A stretch of DNA of 64,000 bases from Actinopolyspora lacussalsi subsp. righensis (GCF_900116555.1 NZ_FPAT01000006.1:105701-169700), one strand, 5' to 3'; numbered from the stretch's first letter, positions 53,306-62,959 are shown. Numbers and translations are program-made. The notes: generated from the sequence alone by a model not told the origin.

Positions 53306-53950
53306 TTGGTGGCTAAAACTTCCGGAGGACCACTCGGATTGGATACCGCACAGAAACCGTCGAACACCGCCGGTCTCGTCGCCTACGGCGACGAGTCCTT
53401 CCACGAAGACCAGGAGTCCGGGTTCTACGTGTTGGCGACCGTCGTTTTCGACAACCACAACATCGAGGACGAGGCCCGCGACTGTTTTCGAGCGATGCGC
53501 GGCCCGCGTAGCGTCGCGAAGCTGCACTGGAACGAGATGGATCGCTCGCAACAACGACGCGTCGCCAAACGACTGGCTGATTTCGACGGACTGCATGTCG
53601 TCGTCACAGGCGAACCCGTACCCCGTCGCAGGCAAGAACGGGCACGAAGCCAGTGCCTCAAACACCTGATATACGAACTCCACGGCTACGGAGTACGGCA
53701 TCTGATCCTGGAAGCACGGGAAGAGGAGCTCAACCACGCGGATAGTCGGACGACAGCAGGAGTACGACAAAGCGATCTGCCGAAAGGCTCACAGCTTCGT
53801 ATCGACCACGTTCACGGTGCCAACGAGCCGTTGCTGTGGGCTGCGGATGTAGTAGCGGGAAGCTGCCGTGCAGCCCGCGAAGGGAAGCCCGAACCGCGCT
53901 CGGTCCTCGCCGAACGGATCTACGAAATCCCCTTGGACACGGAGTGCTGA
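53306..53950 (+). CDS. DUF3800-like protein
   Basis: A 214-residue protein. AYGDESFHEDQESGFYVLAT, KLHWNEMDRSQQRRVAKRLA and LLWAADVVAGSCRAAREGKP resemble the DUF3800 group, which has an RNase H-like fold (acidic residues Asp29 and later Asp in this reading). Such proteins often lie in mobile or defence-related DNA. The start is a TTG at 53306 or the GTG at 53309; no good ribosome site is seen. It probably forms a unit with the winged-helix gene upstream. Confidence 0.55.
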   Translation: MVAKTSGGPLGLDTAQKPSNTAGLVAYGDESFHEDQESGFYVLATVVFDNHNIEDEARDCFRAMRGPRSVAKLHWNEMDRSQQRRVAKRLADFDGLHVVVTGEPVPRRRQERARSQCLKHLIYELHGYGVRHLILEAREEELNHADSRTTAGVRQSDLPKGSQLRIDHVHGANEPLLWAADVVAGSCRAAREGKPEPRSVLAERIYEIPLDTEC

Positions 53951-54929
53951 GCGGGCGAGGAAGATACGCAAGGCCAGGCTCCCGGTCTGCCCCAGGTCGC
54001 CTGGCCCAACTTTCGGTGCCCCACGGGAACCGACACCGATATCTTAACCCAACCTTCAAGTGCCGCACCAGGCGAAACGAGCCACAGTACTCGGCGCGGC
54101 CGTGCTCACCACGATCGACTATCACAACAGCCGAGTGACCAATGATGGCGATCTCGTACGGCAAAGCGTGACGGCCGACTATATGGCTCCTCAAGCGGCC
54201 CTCCAAGTGATACGACCTCGATGTGGCACACACGCTCGCCTCATGGAGATCATCCGGCCGCCGACACCGGTGTCGCCCACTCGCCGCTGCCCACGCCCTT
54301 CGCCGACGCACCGCCACACCACTGTCACAGCGGACACCCAAGCCCTGAACCCCATGACCTCACACCGCTGAACACCAGCCGGGGCAGACCGAAACCCCAC
54401 CACGGAGTGACACTCGAAACACTCCACCACCCCGAAAACCCCTCACGGCTCGAAAAGCCGGACACCACACAAGAACCGAGGCACAAAAATCGGGTAGAGC
54501 CCCGCATCCAGCGAAGCCCTCCCCGCTCATCACGTCCAAGCTCGACGAAACATCGCGTCGGTCATCCGAAACCCATTGTGTCGTCGACTCTCGGTGGACC
54601 ACCGACGAAATCCATTGATCAGCGGGTTTTTCGCTGTTCAGAAATCTTTTTCCACATCAAGCGAAATCGTTGACGTTGTGTCGGCCGGGGTCATGCGGCC
54701 GCTCTGTACTGCTTTCACCGAAGGCGCCGTCAAAGACCAGCTCGGCGAGTTCGGCGACATGTGAGAGAACGTGGGGTGCTCGTCGTCCGGCTGTGGGGCA
54801 GCGGTCGGCCTTCGATCTTTCCTGGTTTGTTCGTCGGGGGTGCTTGTTCGTGGGTCACTCCTGCCCGGCGACAGATGGTGATCCGATCGTCACTCTTCAG
54901 GTCGCATCGGTCACGCGGGGAGTGCGTGT
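53951..54929. other. Gene-free stretch with tRNA-flank duplication
   Basis: No convincing gene in 979 bases. 54393-54599 repeats the region behind tRNA-Leu (listed separately). Before it, fragmented open frames have no ribosome sites. Around 54670-54770 the plus strand encodes GVMRPLCTAFTEGAVKDQLG in an open frame that may be a gene remnant, but no family is recognised. Confidence 0.5.
54393..54599. repeat. Decayed duplicate of the region behind tRNA-Leu, copy A
   Basis: From CCACCACGGAGTGACACTCG to GTCGACTCTCGGTGGAC this stretch matches 62687-62964, apart from about 70 bases present only in the other copy. It ends where the tRNA 3' end begins in the other copy. The terminator stem is broken here (CGGGTAGAGC against GCCCTCCCCG). 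Confidence 0.75.
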
Positions 54930-56142
54930 CTAGTTGACGCAGGGGATTCCCTCGGGGGTGATGGCGTCGTCGCTGGGAGCCGACGGACCCGCGAGGGGTG
55001 CGTGCGAGTCGGGGTGCAGCGACAGCGGGTCCGAGGCGCTGAAGCCTTGTGCGGCACCGGGCCCCTCGTAGTCGTCGGCGAGCAGAACTCGGATCTCGTC
55101 GGAGTCGAGTCCGTCATCCTCGGCGGCGGGGAGACCGTCCAGTAGCTCGGCGACGTAACTCGCGGCGGTGTCGGCGCCGGGTCCGAAGGTGACGCGGGAG
55201 GTGTCACGTTCGGCGGCGTTGCCGCACGAAGTCCAACGCGTCACCACCGGATACGGTTTGTCGCCCCGCGGGGAAGTCCGCTCCGGAGTACGGATCGTCA
55301 ACGGCGTTCTTCAAGCACACCTCCACCCCACCGACGGCCTTCGTCAGCCGGTAGAAACCGAGCAGATTGACCTCTGCGTAGTCGTCGATGCCCACGCCGG
55401 TCAGGTCGGTCACCGTGTCCACGAGCAGTTCCCGGCCGGCTTCGGCGGAACGACGTTCCAACTCGGCCGAGTCCGACACTCCTTCGGAGCGAAGCTCGTC
55501 GGCGGCCTGCGCCTTGGCACGCCCGAAAGCGGAGTTGATCTTGTGCTTGCCGTAGCCGTCCGGCATCGAGACGTAAGTGTCACGCGGAATCGAATAGGCG
55601 ACGGCCCGCGAACGGTCACGGGGAATGCGCAGCAGGATCAGCGTGTCGGTGAGTTCGGCCTCGTTGTCACCGGCACGCAGCCGTCGGAGCAGGTCGTCGG
55701 GTAGCGGGTCGCCGTTGGCGTCGGTACGGCTGTCCTTGCCGACGAGCAGAATGTCCATCGAGCCGTCGGCATCGGTCTTGGAGGTGACATCGCTGGTGTT
55801 GCGGCGGCCGTCGAGGTGGTCGAGGATCAGCCACGCGTACCCGCTGACGACGAGCACCGTCACCGACATCAGCGCCAGCGTCGACCTCAACACGGCACGT
55901 AGGAGCCGGCTCGGGCGGACAGGGCGTTGCGGAACCGCACGGATGGGGCGTGTGACGGTCGCGTCAGGAGATCGCCGCGAGTTCCGACGTGATCGGTGTG
56001 AGGCAATCGAGGACGAGCGCGGCGCACCGGCCCGTCCCCGCCGGTCATCGGAAAGGGATCCGGAATACCGCGAATCGGACCGGTAACCACGGTAGGGCCT
56101 GCGCTGCTCACGACCGGTTCCGGGCTGCTGCTCGTCCGGCAC
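54930..56142 (-). pseudogene. Broken LytR-CpsA-Psr family gene
   Basis: The frame from GTG 56142 has a membrane helix (STLALMSVTVLVVSGYAWLI) and LCP signatures (DILLVGKDSRTDANG, LLRIPRDRSRAVAYSIPRDT, YVSMPDGYGKHKINSAFG, DDYAEVNLLGFYRLTKAVGG). It stops at 55204 just after DALDFVRQR, where relatives continue. A second frame to 54930 gives GNAAERDTSRVTFGPGADTA and DEIRVLLADDYEGPG, a typical LytR_C domain. About 150-200 residues of the middle are missing, with a frame shift. The join is at GCGGCAACGC, which fits both sides. LCP proteins attach polymers to peptidoglycan; this copy has lost essential parts of its active site. Confidence 0.75.
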
Positions 56143-56290
56143 GGCGACCTACGTGTCTACGACAACCCCACGCGCGCACCGTGGCTCGCTTCGTCGTGCG
56201 GCTTACCGCCACAGCGCCCCCGCTCGCTGCGGCACGCGTTCCCGGCCACGGGTACGGTGTCGGCACCGCTTCCGGCCACGAGGAGTCCGC

Positions 56291-56983
56291 ATGCCCGACA
56301 TCGGAGACGGTGTCAGTGTCCTGACGGATCTTCCGTGGCCGCTGGTGATCGTACTGGCCGGTGTGCTGGCGCTGAGCGAGTGCACGTTCGGACTGGGCTT
56401 CCTCATCCCCGGTGAGACCGCCCTGTTCCTCGCGGGCGCGAGCGTGACCGAACCCAGTTACTTCCTGGGTCTGGTCGCCGTCGTCGCGGGCTGTGCCTGC
56501 GCTGGTGATTGCTTCGGGTACTGGCTGGGACACCGTTTCGGCCCCCGTATGCGGCAAACACGTATCGTAACCAAACTGGGGCAAGCGCACTGGGACCGTG
56601 CCGCGGCTATGCTGCGTCGTCACGGCAGTGGGGCGGTGTTCACCGCCCGATTTCTGCCCGTCGTACGCACCTTGACCCCCGTCGCCGCCGGGGCCAGCGG
56701 GCTGTCCTTCCGTCGGTTTCTACCCGCCGCACTGTTCGGAGCGTGTGGCTGGTCGTTGTTGCACGTCGGTCTCGGCACAGCAGCCGGGGCTTCGGCCACC
56801 TACCTGGAGGACGTTCTCGGGCGTGCGAGCTGGATTCTCTTCGCCGCGCTCGCCCTCATCGTCGTGAGCACGCTGCTCTGGCGTCGATACCGCCGGAGGG
56901 GCCCGGAAAGCGAGAACGACCGGCAGACCGAGCGCTCCTCGATGTCACGAGACCGGTTCCCCCAGGACTCCTCGAGCCACTGA
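56291..56983 (+). CDS. DedA family membrane protein
   Basis: A 230-residue DedA/VTT-type protein with five to six membrane segments, probably a flippase- or transporter-like protein for lipid carriers. ECTFGLGFLIPGETALFLAG and DCFGYWLGHRFGPRM are DedA motifs, and AVFTARFLPVVRTLTPVAAG holds the conserved RFxPxxRT. GAGGAG before ATG 56291 sets the start. It lies divergent to the broken LCP gene and just before a small membrane gene. Confidence 0.9.
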   Translation: MPDIGDGVSVLTDLPWPLVIVLAGVLALSECTFGLGFLIPGETALFLAGASVTEPSYFLGLVAVVAGCACAGDCFGYWLGHRFGPRMRQTRIVTKLGQAHWDRAAAMLRRHGSGAVFTARFLPVVRTLTPVAAGASGLSFRRFLPAALFGACGWSLLHVGLGTAAGASATYLEDVLGRASWILFAALALIVVSTLLWRRYRRRGPESENDRQTERSSMSRDRFPQDSSSH

Positions 56984-57014
56984 GCTCCCGAGTTCGGTAT
57001 CCCAGAAAAGCCGC

Positions 57015-57275
57015 ATGAGCCGAGAACGAATACCGGCCCGACATCGTCCCGGCCCGTATGCCTGGCTGGGCCCGGTCGCCCTGTGCCTGGGCATCGCGAG
57101 CTGGGTGTTGCTCGTACCCGGCGTGGTATGTGCCGTCGGCGCCGTGGTCTGCGGCGCGGCCTCGGTGACAACCCGGGGCGATCACCGTCTCGACATCACC
57201 GCGCTACTCGGTATCGCGCTCGGGGCGGCACATGTGCTGGTTTCGATCATGCTGTTGTTGTGGACGATGCGCTGA
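57015..57275 (+). CDS. Small membrane protein, DUF4190-like
   Basis: An 86-residue protein with two to three membrane segments (WLGPVALCLGIASWVLLVPG, VCAVGAVVCGAASV, LGIALGAAHVLVSIMLLLW). The pattern resembles the DUF4190 group, of unknown function. It follows the DedA gene by 31 bp on the same strand and probably shares its transcript. Confidence 0.65.
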   Translation: MSRERIPARHRPGPYAWLGPVALCLGIASWVLLVPGVVCAVGAVVCGAASVTTRGDHRLDITALLGIALGAAHVLVSIMLLLWTMR

Positions 57276-57416
57276 CGCGGACCTACACCTCGACAGTGCT
57301 CCTCGCCGACAGGCGGACACGGGAGCATCGATACGCCGGGGACGCGTGACCGGGCCGCCCTCCCGCTTCCGGGGTAGAGCGCTGTCGACACTTCCCTCCG
57401 GAAGCGCGTCGCTTTC

Positions 57417-58283
57417 TCAACGCTGTTCGCCGGACATGGAATGCAGCCGGGCGATACGGTCGCGCGTGTCGGGGTGGGTGGAGAACAGCCGCATCATCGT
57501 TTTACCCGAGAACGGGTTCGCGATCATCAACGAGCTGACCGGAGCGGTCTCGGAACTTTCCGGCAACGGGCGTCCCTGGGCAACGCGCTCGATCTTGTCC
57601 AGCGCGCTGGCCAGAGCCAGCGGATCACCAGTGGCCTCAGCACCGGACGCGTCGGCGGCGTACTCCCGGGAACGGCTGATCGCGGCCTGAATCAGCCCGG
57701 CGGCCACCGGACCCAGCACCGCCATGAGGATGATCTCGAAAAAGCTCGGACCGTCCTCGTCCCCGCCGAACCCGAACAGCGCCCCCAGCTGGGCGATGTT
57801 GACCAGAATCATGACCATGCTGGCCAGTCCGGCCGCCACCGAGGAGATCAGAATGTCCCGATTACCCACGTGACTGAGTTCGTGTCCCAGCACACCACGG
57901 AGTTCCCGCTCGTCGAGAACCTCCAGGATCCCCGAGGTCACGCACACCGCCGCGTTGGAGGGGTTGCGACCGGTGGCGAACGCGTTGGGACTGTCCGTCG
58001 GGCTCAGGTACAGCCGGGGCATGGGCATCCCCTTGGTGGCGGCGAGCTCGGCCACGATCGCGTGCAGCCGCGGGGCCTGGTTCGGCCCGATCTCCTCGGC
58101 ACGCATCGCCCGGATCGCGAGCTTGTCCGAGTAGAAATACGACACGCCGTTGAGCCCCAGGGCCACCACGGCGGCGAGCAGCAGGCCGACGGTGCCGCCG
58201 AGAACCTGGCCGACCAGCAGAATCAACGCCGACAGGCCGCCCAACAGCACTGCGGTCTTGAGTCCGTTGCGGAGTCTGTGCAC
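57417..58283 (-). CDS. htpX: Membrane metalloprotease HtpX
   Basis: A 288-residue zinc protease of the M48 family in the cytoplasmic membrane, which removes damaged membrane proteins. Two N-terminal helices (VLLGGLSALILLVGQVLGGT, LLLAAVVALGLNGVSYFY) precede the zinc motif HELSH in GHELSHVGNRD, with the third ligand Glu in SRSREYAADASG. NAFATGRNPSNAAVCVTSG is a family block. The GTG 58283 matches the usual start; the longer frame adds an unlikely leader. It converges with the small membrane gene. Confidence 0.93.
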   Translation of the reverse strand: MHRLRNGLKTAVLLGGLSALILLVGQVLGGTVGLLLAAVVALGLNGVSYFYSDKLAIRAMRAEEIGPNQAPRLHAIVAELAATKGMPMPRLYLSPTDSPNAFATGRNPSNAAVCVTSGILEVLDERELRGVLGHELSHVGNRDILISSVAAGLASMVMILVNIAQLGALFGFGGDEDGPSFFEIILMAVLGPVAAGLIQAAISRSREYAADASGAEATGDPLALASALDKIERVAQGRPLPESSETAPVSSLMIANPFSGKTMMRLFSTHPDTRDRIARLHSMSGEQR

Positions 58284-58582
58284 CTCTACCTCATCTCGAA
58301 TCGGAGCGGGCCGAACAGAACCCTTTTCGTCCTCGAACGGACCTGCGGGGCGGCTGATTCCCGAACGAACGCCTCGGCACGAGGACACGAGCCGTAGTAC
58401 ACCCGCTCGTCGGATTGAACGGGTGCGTGCGCGGTGTTGCGTGCGCGGTGTTTAGGCACGGACACAACCCGTCCATCACGAGTCGATAACGATCACCGAG
58501 TCGTCACGATCCGTGAGGAACCGCTGATAACGGGCACACGTTGCCCGGCCCGAATCCGATCGTACGGAACACAGGAGCGGTG

Positions 58583-59596
58583 ATGTTCAAGAAGATGCTG
58601 CAAGCCGTCGGCGTGGGCGGACCGTCGGTGGACGCTGTCCTGAGCAACGACACGGCCCGACCGGGTGGTGCCGTTTTCGGTGAGGTCCGGGTCGGCGGCG
58701 CCAGCACGGATACCGAGATACAGCAGGTCGTGCTGACCCTCGTGGCCGAGGTGGAGATCGGCGAGGACGAGAAGCGGGTCATGCCACTGCAGCAGGTCAC
58801 CGTCGCCGAAGAGCTACACCTGGCCGGTGAGGAATACCACACCATCCCCTTCAGCGTGCCCGTGCCGTGGGAAGCACCGATCACGACGGTCTTCGGTGAA
58901 ACGTTGCGAGGCATGCACCTGGGGGTCAGCACGCAGGTCGCGGTGGCCAAGGCGGTCGACACCAGTGACCTGGACCCGGTCCACATCGAGCCGCTGGACT
59001 CCCAGCTCCCGGTGATCAAGGCACTGCTTGACCTCGGAGCCCGCGTCAAGGAGGCCGAGCTCGAACACGGCCACATCCACGGCACCCCGCAGCAACTGCC
59101 GTTCTACCAGGAGATCGAGTTCTTCCCGCCGGCCCAGTTGGCCGGACGTGTCGAGGAGATCGAACTCACCTTCGTCGCACACCCCGACGGCATCGACATC
59201 GTGCTGCAGGCCGACAAGCGGGGCGGGATGTTCACCCCCGACGGCGAGGCCATCGGGCGCCTCCGGCGAAGCCACGAGGAAGCCGTCCACACCGACTGGC
59301 ACGCGGAGCTCACCCACTGGCTCGAAAGCGTGGCCACCAGTCACGAGTCCGGCATTCACGGACACGGCGGCATCCACACGCACCACGTGCACGAACACCA
59401 CGGGCACCCGGGACACGAGGAAGAGCATTCCGGTCCCGGCATGGGAAGCATGATCGCCGCCGGTGCGGGCGGGCTGGCCGTCGGCGCGGTGGGCGGCATG
59501 GTCGTCGGGGAAATGCTCGACGGCGATGAGGAAGAGGGCGAGGTCGACGAGGAGGAACTCGCCGAGGAACTCGCGGAGGAGATGGAAGAGGAGTAA
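58583..59596 (+). CDS. Sporulation-control protein Spo0M-like (arrestin fold)
   Basis: A 337-residue Spo0M-family protein. The two-layer arrestin-like part (PGGAVFGEVRVGGASTDTEI, VVLTLVAEVEIGEDEKRVMP, SVPVPWEAPITTVFGETLRG) covers residues 20-240. A histidine-rich stretch (HGHGGIHTHHVHEHHGHPGH, about residues 257-280), an MGSMIAAGAGGLAVGAVGGM helix and a very acidic end follow. These tails are not part of the Bacillus protein and may bind metal ions. The role in stress or sporulation is inferred from the family name. CAGGAG before ATG 58583 sets the start. Confidence 0.82.
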   Translation: MFKKMLQAVGVGGPSVDAVLSNDTARPGGAVFGEVRVGGASTDTEIQQVVLTLVAEVEIGEDEKRVMPLQQVTVAEELHLAGEEYHTIPFSVPVPWEAPITTVFGETLRGMHLGVSTQVAVAKAVDTSDLDPVHIEPLDSQLPVIKALLDLGARVKEAELEHGHIHGTPQQLPFYQEIEFFPPAQLAGRVEEIELTFVAHPDGIDIVLQADKRGGMFTPDGEAIGRLRRSHEEAVHTDWHAELTHWLESVATSHESGIHGHGGIHTHHVHEHHGHPGHEEEHSGPGMGSMIAAGAGGLAVGAVGGMVVGEMLDGDEEEGEVDEEELAEELAEEMEEE

Positions 59597-59753
59597 CCGA
59601 TCGCTCCACATGGTGGTGTCGTGGACACCGAACGGCACCATGACACCACCACCGCCACGGGTCCGCTGCGTCCCGACCGGCGAAGCGGCCTCCTCCCCCG
59701 ATCGGACTCACCGGTTCACCACCGCGGAATCGGACATTCGGCACAATGGTCGT

Positions 59754-61154
59754 GTGTTGATCGTGTTGTCTCTGCTCGGTGGGCTGTTGTTGATCGCGGT
59801 GATCATCGCGGCCAACGGGTACTTCGTCGCCCAGGAATTCGCGTTCATGACCGTCGATCGAGCGCGGCTGCAGGATCGGGCCGAGCGGGGTGATCGGGTG
59901 GCCGCGCGGATGCTGCGGGTGACCCGTCGGACGTCGTTCATGCTCTCCGGTGCCCAGTTGGGCATCACCGTGACGGGGCTGTTGGTCGGCTACGTCGCCG
60001 AGCCGCTGGTCGGCCGCGCGGTGGGCGAGCTGCTCGGCGGGGTGGGCGTGTCCCCCGCGGTGGGCATCGCGATCGGCACCACGGGGGTGCTGGTGATCTC
60101 GACCTTCGTGCAGATGCTGTTCGGCGAGTTGTTCCCGAAGAACCTCGCCATCGCACGGCCGTATCCGCTGGCGCGGTGGCTGTCGGCCTCCACGGTGGTC
60201 TACATGCGCCTGGCGGGCTGGCTGATCCGGTTCTTCGACCGGGCCTCGGCCGGGCTGTTGCGGCTGCTGCGGATCGAGCCGGTGCACGACGTCGAACACG
60301 CCGCCAACCCGAGTGACCTGCAGCGGATCGTGACCGCCTCCCGACAGGCCGGTGAACTGCCCACCGAGCTTTCGCTGCTGCTGGACCGGGTGCTGGACTT
60401 CCCGGAACGCGACGTCGAACACGCCCTCGTGCCCCACTCCCGGGTGGACGTGCTCACCGACACCGCCACGCTCGCCGAGGTACGCGAAACCATGAGCAGC
60501 GGACACTCCCGCTATCCGGTACTCAACGAAGAGGGCGGCATCGCGGGGATCGTGCACCTGGTGGACGTGCTCGAGTCCATCGAAACGGACACGAGCGGCG
60601 GTGAGCGTCCGGTCACCGAGTTCACCCGACCGGCCACCATCCTGCCCACCCTGATGTCACTACCCGACGCGGTGGCCGCGATGGCCGACTCCCACGGCAG
60701 GATGGCCTGCGTCGTCGACGAGTACGGCGGCTTCGCCGGCATCGTCACCCTCGAAGACCTGGCCGAGGAACTGGTCGGCGAACTCACCGACGAACACGAC
60801 ACCGACGAACCACCCCACCTGGTCACCACCCTCGACAACGGCACGCGATGGCGGGTCCGAGGCGACGCCCCCCTCGACGAAGTCGAACGCGAACTGGCCC
60901 ACACCCTCCCCCGCGGCGACTACGAAACTGTCTCCGGCCTCGTCATCGCCCACCACGGGGCACTGCCCGAGGAGAACACGGTGGTCGACATCACACTCCC
61001 GGACGACCCGGCCGAACTCGCCCACACACAGCACCCCCCGGTCCGGACGCTGCGCGCCACCATCATCGAGATCGACCAACACGTCCCCGCACAACTGGTG
61101 CTGGAACTGAGCGAAGACGTTGCCGAGGATCACCTGAACGAGAGCGACCAGTAG
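59754..61154 (+). CDS. CNNM/CorC-type membrane protein with CBS domains, first copy
   Basis: A 466-residue protein. A DUF21 membrane part (EFAFMTVDRARLQDRAERGD, QLGITVTGLLVGYVAEPLVG, MLFGELFPKNLAIARPYPLA) is followed by two CBS modules (VPHSRVDVLTDTATLAEVRE, MACVVDEYGGFAGIVTLEDL) and a CorC/HlyC end. It probably exports magnesium, as CNNM relatives do. GTG 59754 is near a -10-like CACAAT, so the mRNA may be leaderless. It runs with the second copy in the same direction, with a palindromic repeat between. Confidence 0.85.
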   Translation: MLIVLSLLGGLLLIAVIIAANGYFVAQEFAFMTVDRARLQDRAERGDRVAARMLRVTRRTSFMLSGAQLGITVTGLLVGYVAEPLVGRAVGELLGGVGVSPAVGIAIGTTGVLVISTFVQMLFGELFPKNLAIARPYPLARWLSASTVVYMRLAGWLIRFFDRASAGLLRLLRIEPVHDVEHAANPSDLQRIVTASRQAGELPTELSLLLDRVLDFPERDVEHALVPHSRVDVLTDTATLAEVRETMSSGHSRYPVLNEEGGIAGIVHLVDVLESIETDTSGGERPVTEFTRPATILPTLMSLPDAVAAMADSHGRMACVVDEYGGFAGIVTLEDLAEELVGELTDEHDTDEPPHLVTTLDNGTRWRVRGDAPLDEVERELAHTLPRGDYETVSGLVIAHHGALPEENTVVDITLPDDPAELAHTQHPPVRTLRATIIEIDQHVPAQLVLELSEDVAEDHLNESDQ

Positions 61155-61239
61155 TGCTTCGTCGAGTCACAGCACGCCCGCCGAAATCGGGCCTCTCACC
61201 GGTGGTGTGCTTCGGCGCGGCGAGCGCCGAAGCGAGCAC

Positions 61240-61358
61240 TCACGCAGTCGGCACCGCCGCGGGGTCTCTCGCGGGGCTCTCGCGAGGACGGTCCCGACGT
61301 TGTGTAGTACCTACCCGATGTCGGGGCACCCGCGGCGAGAACCCGCGAGAGGTTCCGC
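61240..61358. repeat. Dispersed palindromic repeat, copy 6
   Basis: CACGCAGTCGGCACCGCCGC flank, then arms GGCTCTCGCGAGG and GCGAGAACC around CCCGACG/ATGTCGGGG, tip GTAGTACCTAC. It lies between two genes of the same strand and type. The order matches the copies at 2487 and 21331. Confidence 0.8.
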
Positions 61359-61449
61359 CAAGCGAGCCCCACCGAAATCGAGAAACCGCACTCCCGTCAC
61401 ACCGGACGAGCAACCCCGACTCCGGGATCTCCGAGCAGGAGGAGTCCTG

Positions 61450-62472
61450 ATGCAAGGCCCCTGGACGGCCACGCTGATCACCATCGCGATCATCGCGGCC
61501 AGCGCACTGTTCGTCTCGATCGAGTTCGCCACCATCGGCGCCCGCCGCACCCGCCTGGAACAACGCGCGAGCACCAGCCGCGCCGCCCGCGCCGCACTAC
61601 GCAACGCCTCCGAAGTCTCGGTACTACTCGCCGGCTGCCAACTCGGCATCACCGCCTGCACCCTCGCCCTCGGCGCGATCACCAAACCCGCCGTGGAACA
61701 CGCCCTGACACCCGCACTGACCACACTCGGCCTACCACACTGGCTCGGCGGCACGATGTCGTTCGTCCTCGCGCTGCTGCTGGTGACCTTCCTACACCTG
61801 GTGGTCGGCGAAATGGCCCCCAAATCATGGGCGATCGCCCACCCCGAACGCTCAGCCACCCTGCTCGCCTTCCCCATGCGCGGATTCATGTGGCTGTTCC
61901 GCCCCATCCTGCTACTACTCAACAACACCGCCAACAAACTCGTCGAAGCAGTCGGCGTACGCCCCGTCGACGAAGTCGCCATCGAACAAAACCCCGACGA
62001 ACTCCGCCAACTCGTACGCCACTCCGCCGAAAGCGGCGAACTCGACACCTGGTCCTCCGACCAACTCGCCGGCGCACTCGAACTCACCCGACTCCGCGTC
62101 GGCGACCTCACCAGCACAGAATCCATCGCCGCCGTACCCCACACCGCCACCATCACCGACGTACAAACCGCCAGCAGACAATCCGGACACCTGCGGATCC
62201 TCGTGGGCACCCCCAACAACCCCCACGGACTGGTGCACGTCCGCGACACCCTCACCCTCAACCCAACGGACCCCCTCGGCAACCTCATCCGCGACTGCCC
62301 CCAACTCGACCCACACACCAGCGTCCTCGACGCCCTCTCCCGAATGCGCCACACCAGCACCCAACTAGCGCTCGTACAAACCCCCGAACACACAACCGGA
62401 ATAATCACCATCTCCGACATCCTCGCGGGACTCTTCCCCCGCCAGACGGGAACTGAATCGGAGGAGACGTGA
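61450..62472 (+). CDS. CNNM/CorC-type membrane protein with CBS domains, second copy
   Basis: A 340-residue protein, shorter than the first copy. The DUF21 part (SIEFATIGARRTRLEQRAST, CQLGITACTLALGAITKPAV, VGEMAPKSWAIAHPERSATL) is clear. It holds CBS-like segments (TEHTTGIITISDILAGLF at the end) but no full CorC/HlyC end. A strong AGGAGGAG site precedes ATG 61450. Together with the first copy it forms a pair like that seen in many actinomycetes, possibly a heteromeric exporter. Confidence 0.82.
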   Translation: MQGPWTATLITIAIIAASALFVSIEFATIGARRTRLEQRASTSRAARAALRNASEVSVLLAGCQLGITACTLALGAITKPAVEHALTPALTTLGLPHWLGGTMSFVLALLLVTFLHLVVGEMAPKSWAIAHPERSATLLAFPMRGFMWLFRPILLLLNNTANKLVEAVGVRPVDEVAIEQNPDELRQLVRHSAESGELDTWSSDQLAGALELTRLRVGDLTSTESIAAVPHTATITDVQTASRQSGHLRILVGTPNNPHGLVHVRDTLTLNPTDPLGNLIRDCPQLDPHTSVLDALSRMRHTSTQLALVQTPEHTTGIITISDILAGLFPRQTGTESEET

Positions 62473-62959
62473 CCACGGCCACGGCACGGTCGAGTCCTCG
62501 GATCGTCCGCCCCTCCGAAGTGAGGGCAGGACCGGTGCCGCGGTGGCCCGTCGAGCCGTACGAGCGTGCGGACCCGAGCAACAGTCCGCGCGAGACCACT
62601 CGCGGAAAGTGCCGGCACGTCACCCCCGACAACGCTCCGGTTGCGTCCGGGAGCAACCCCGGTGCCAACCGAAAAGAGCGCGGAAAACCCACTGCGGAGT
62701 GACACTCGAAACACTCCACCACCCCGGAAACCCCGCCGCGGCACGGAAAACCCGACACGGCACACGTAAGCGAGAGCCCGCGAGAGGCGCCGCCGACCGA
62801 GCACAGCGGACAGTCCAGCCGACAAAGTCCTACAAGACCAGGACACACAAAAAATCGGGGAGAGCCCCGCATCCAGCGAAGCTCTCCCCGATCATCACGT
62901 CCAAGCTCGACGAAACATCGTGTCGGTCACCCGACATCGATTGTATCGTCGGCCCTCGG
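62473..62959. other. Gene-free stretch behind tRNA-Leu
   Basis: These 487 bases between the second CNNM gene and tRNA-Leu contain the tRNA terminator and the second copy of the duplicated flank (62687-62964). A 77-codon frame from 62469 overlaps the CNNM stop by four bases but has poor coding character and is not called. Confidence 0.5.

Noticed and set aside
54670..54933. Possible transposase remnant on the plus strand
   Set aside because: The frame encodes GVMRPLCTAFTEGAVKDQLG, which gives no family I can name, and lacks DDE motifs; only noted in the gap description.
62469..62702. A 77-codon frame overlapping the second CNNM stop by four bases
   Set aside because: The overlap looks like coupling, but the sequence is disordered Pro/Arg/Ser-rich and runs into the tRNA-flank repeat; no support beyond the overlap.
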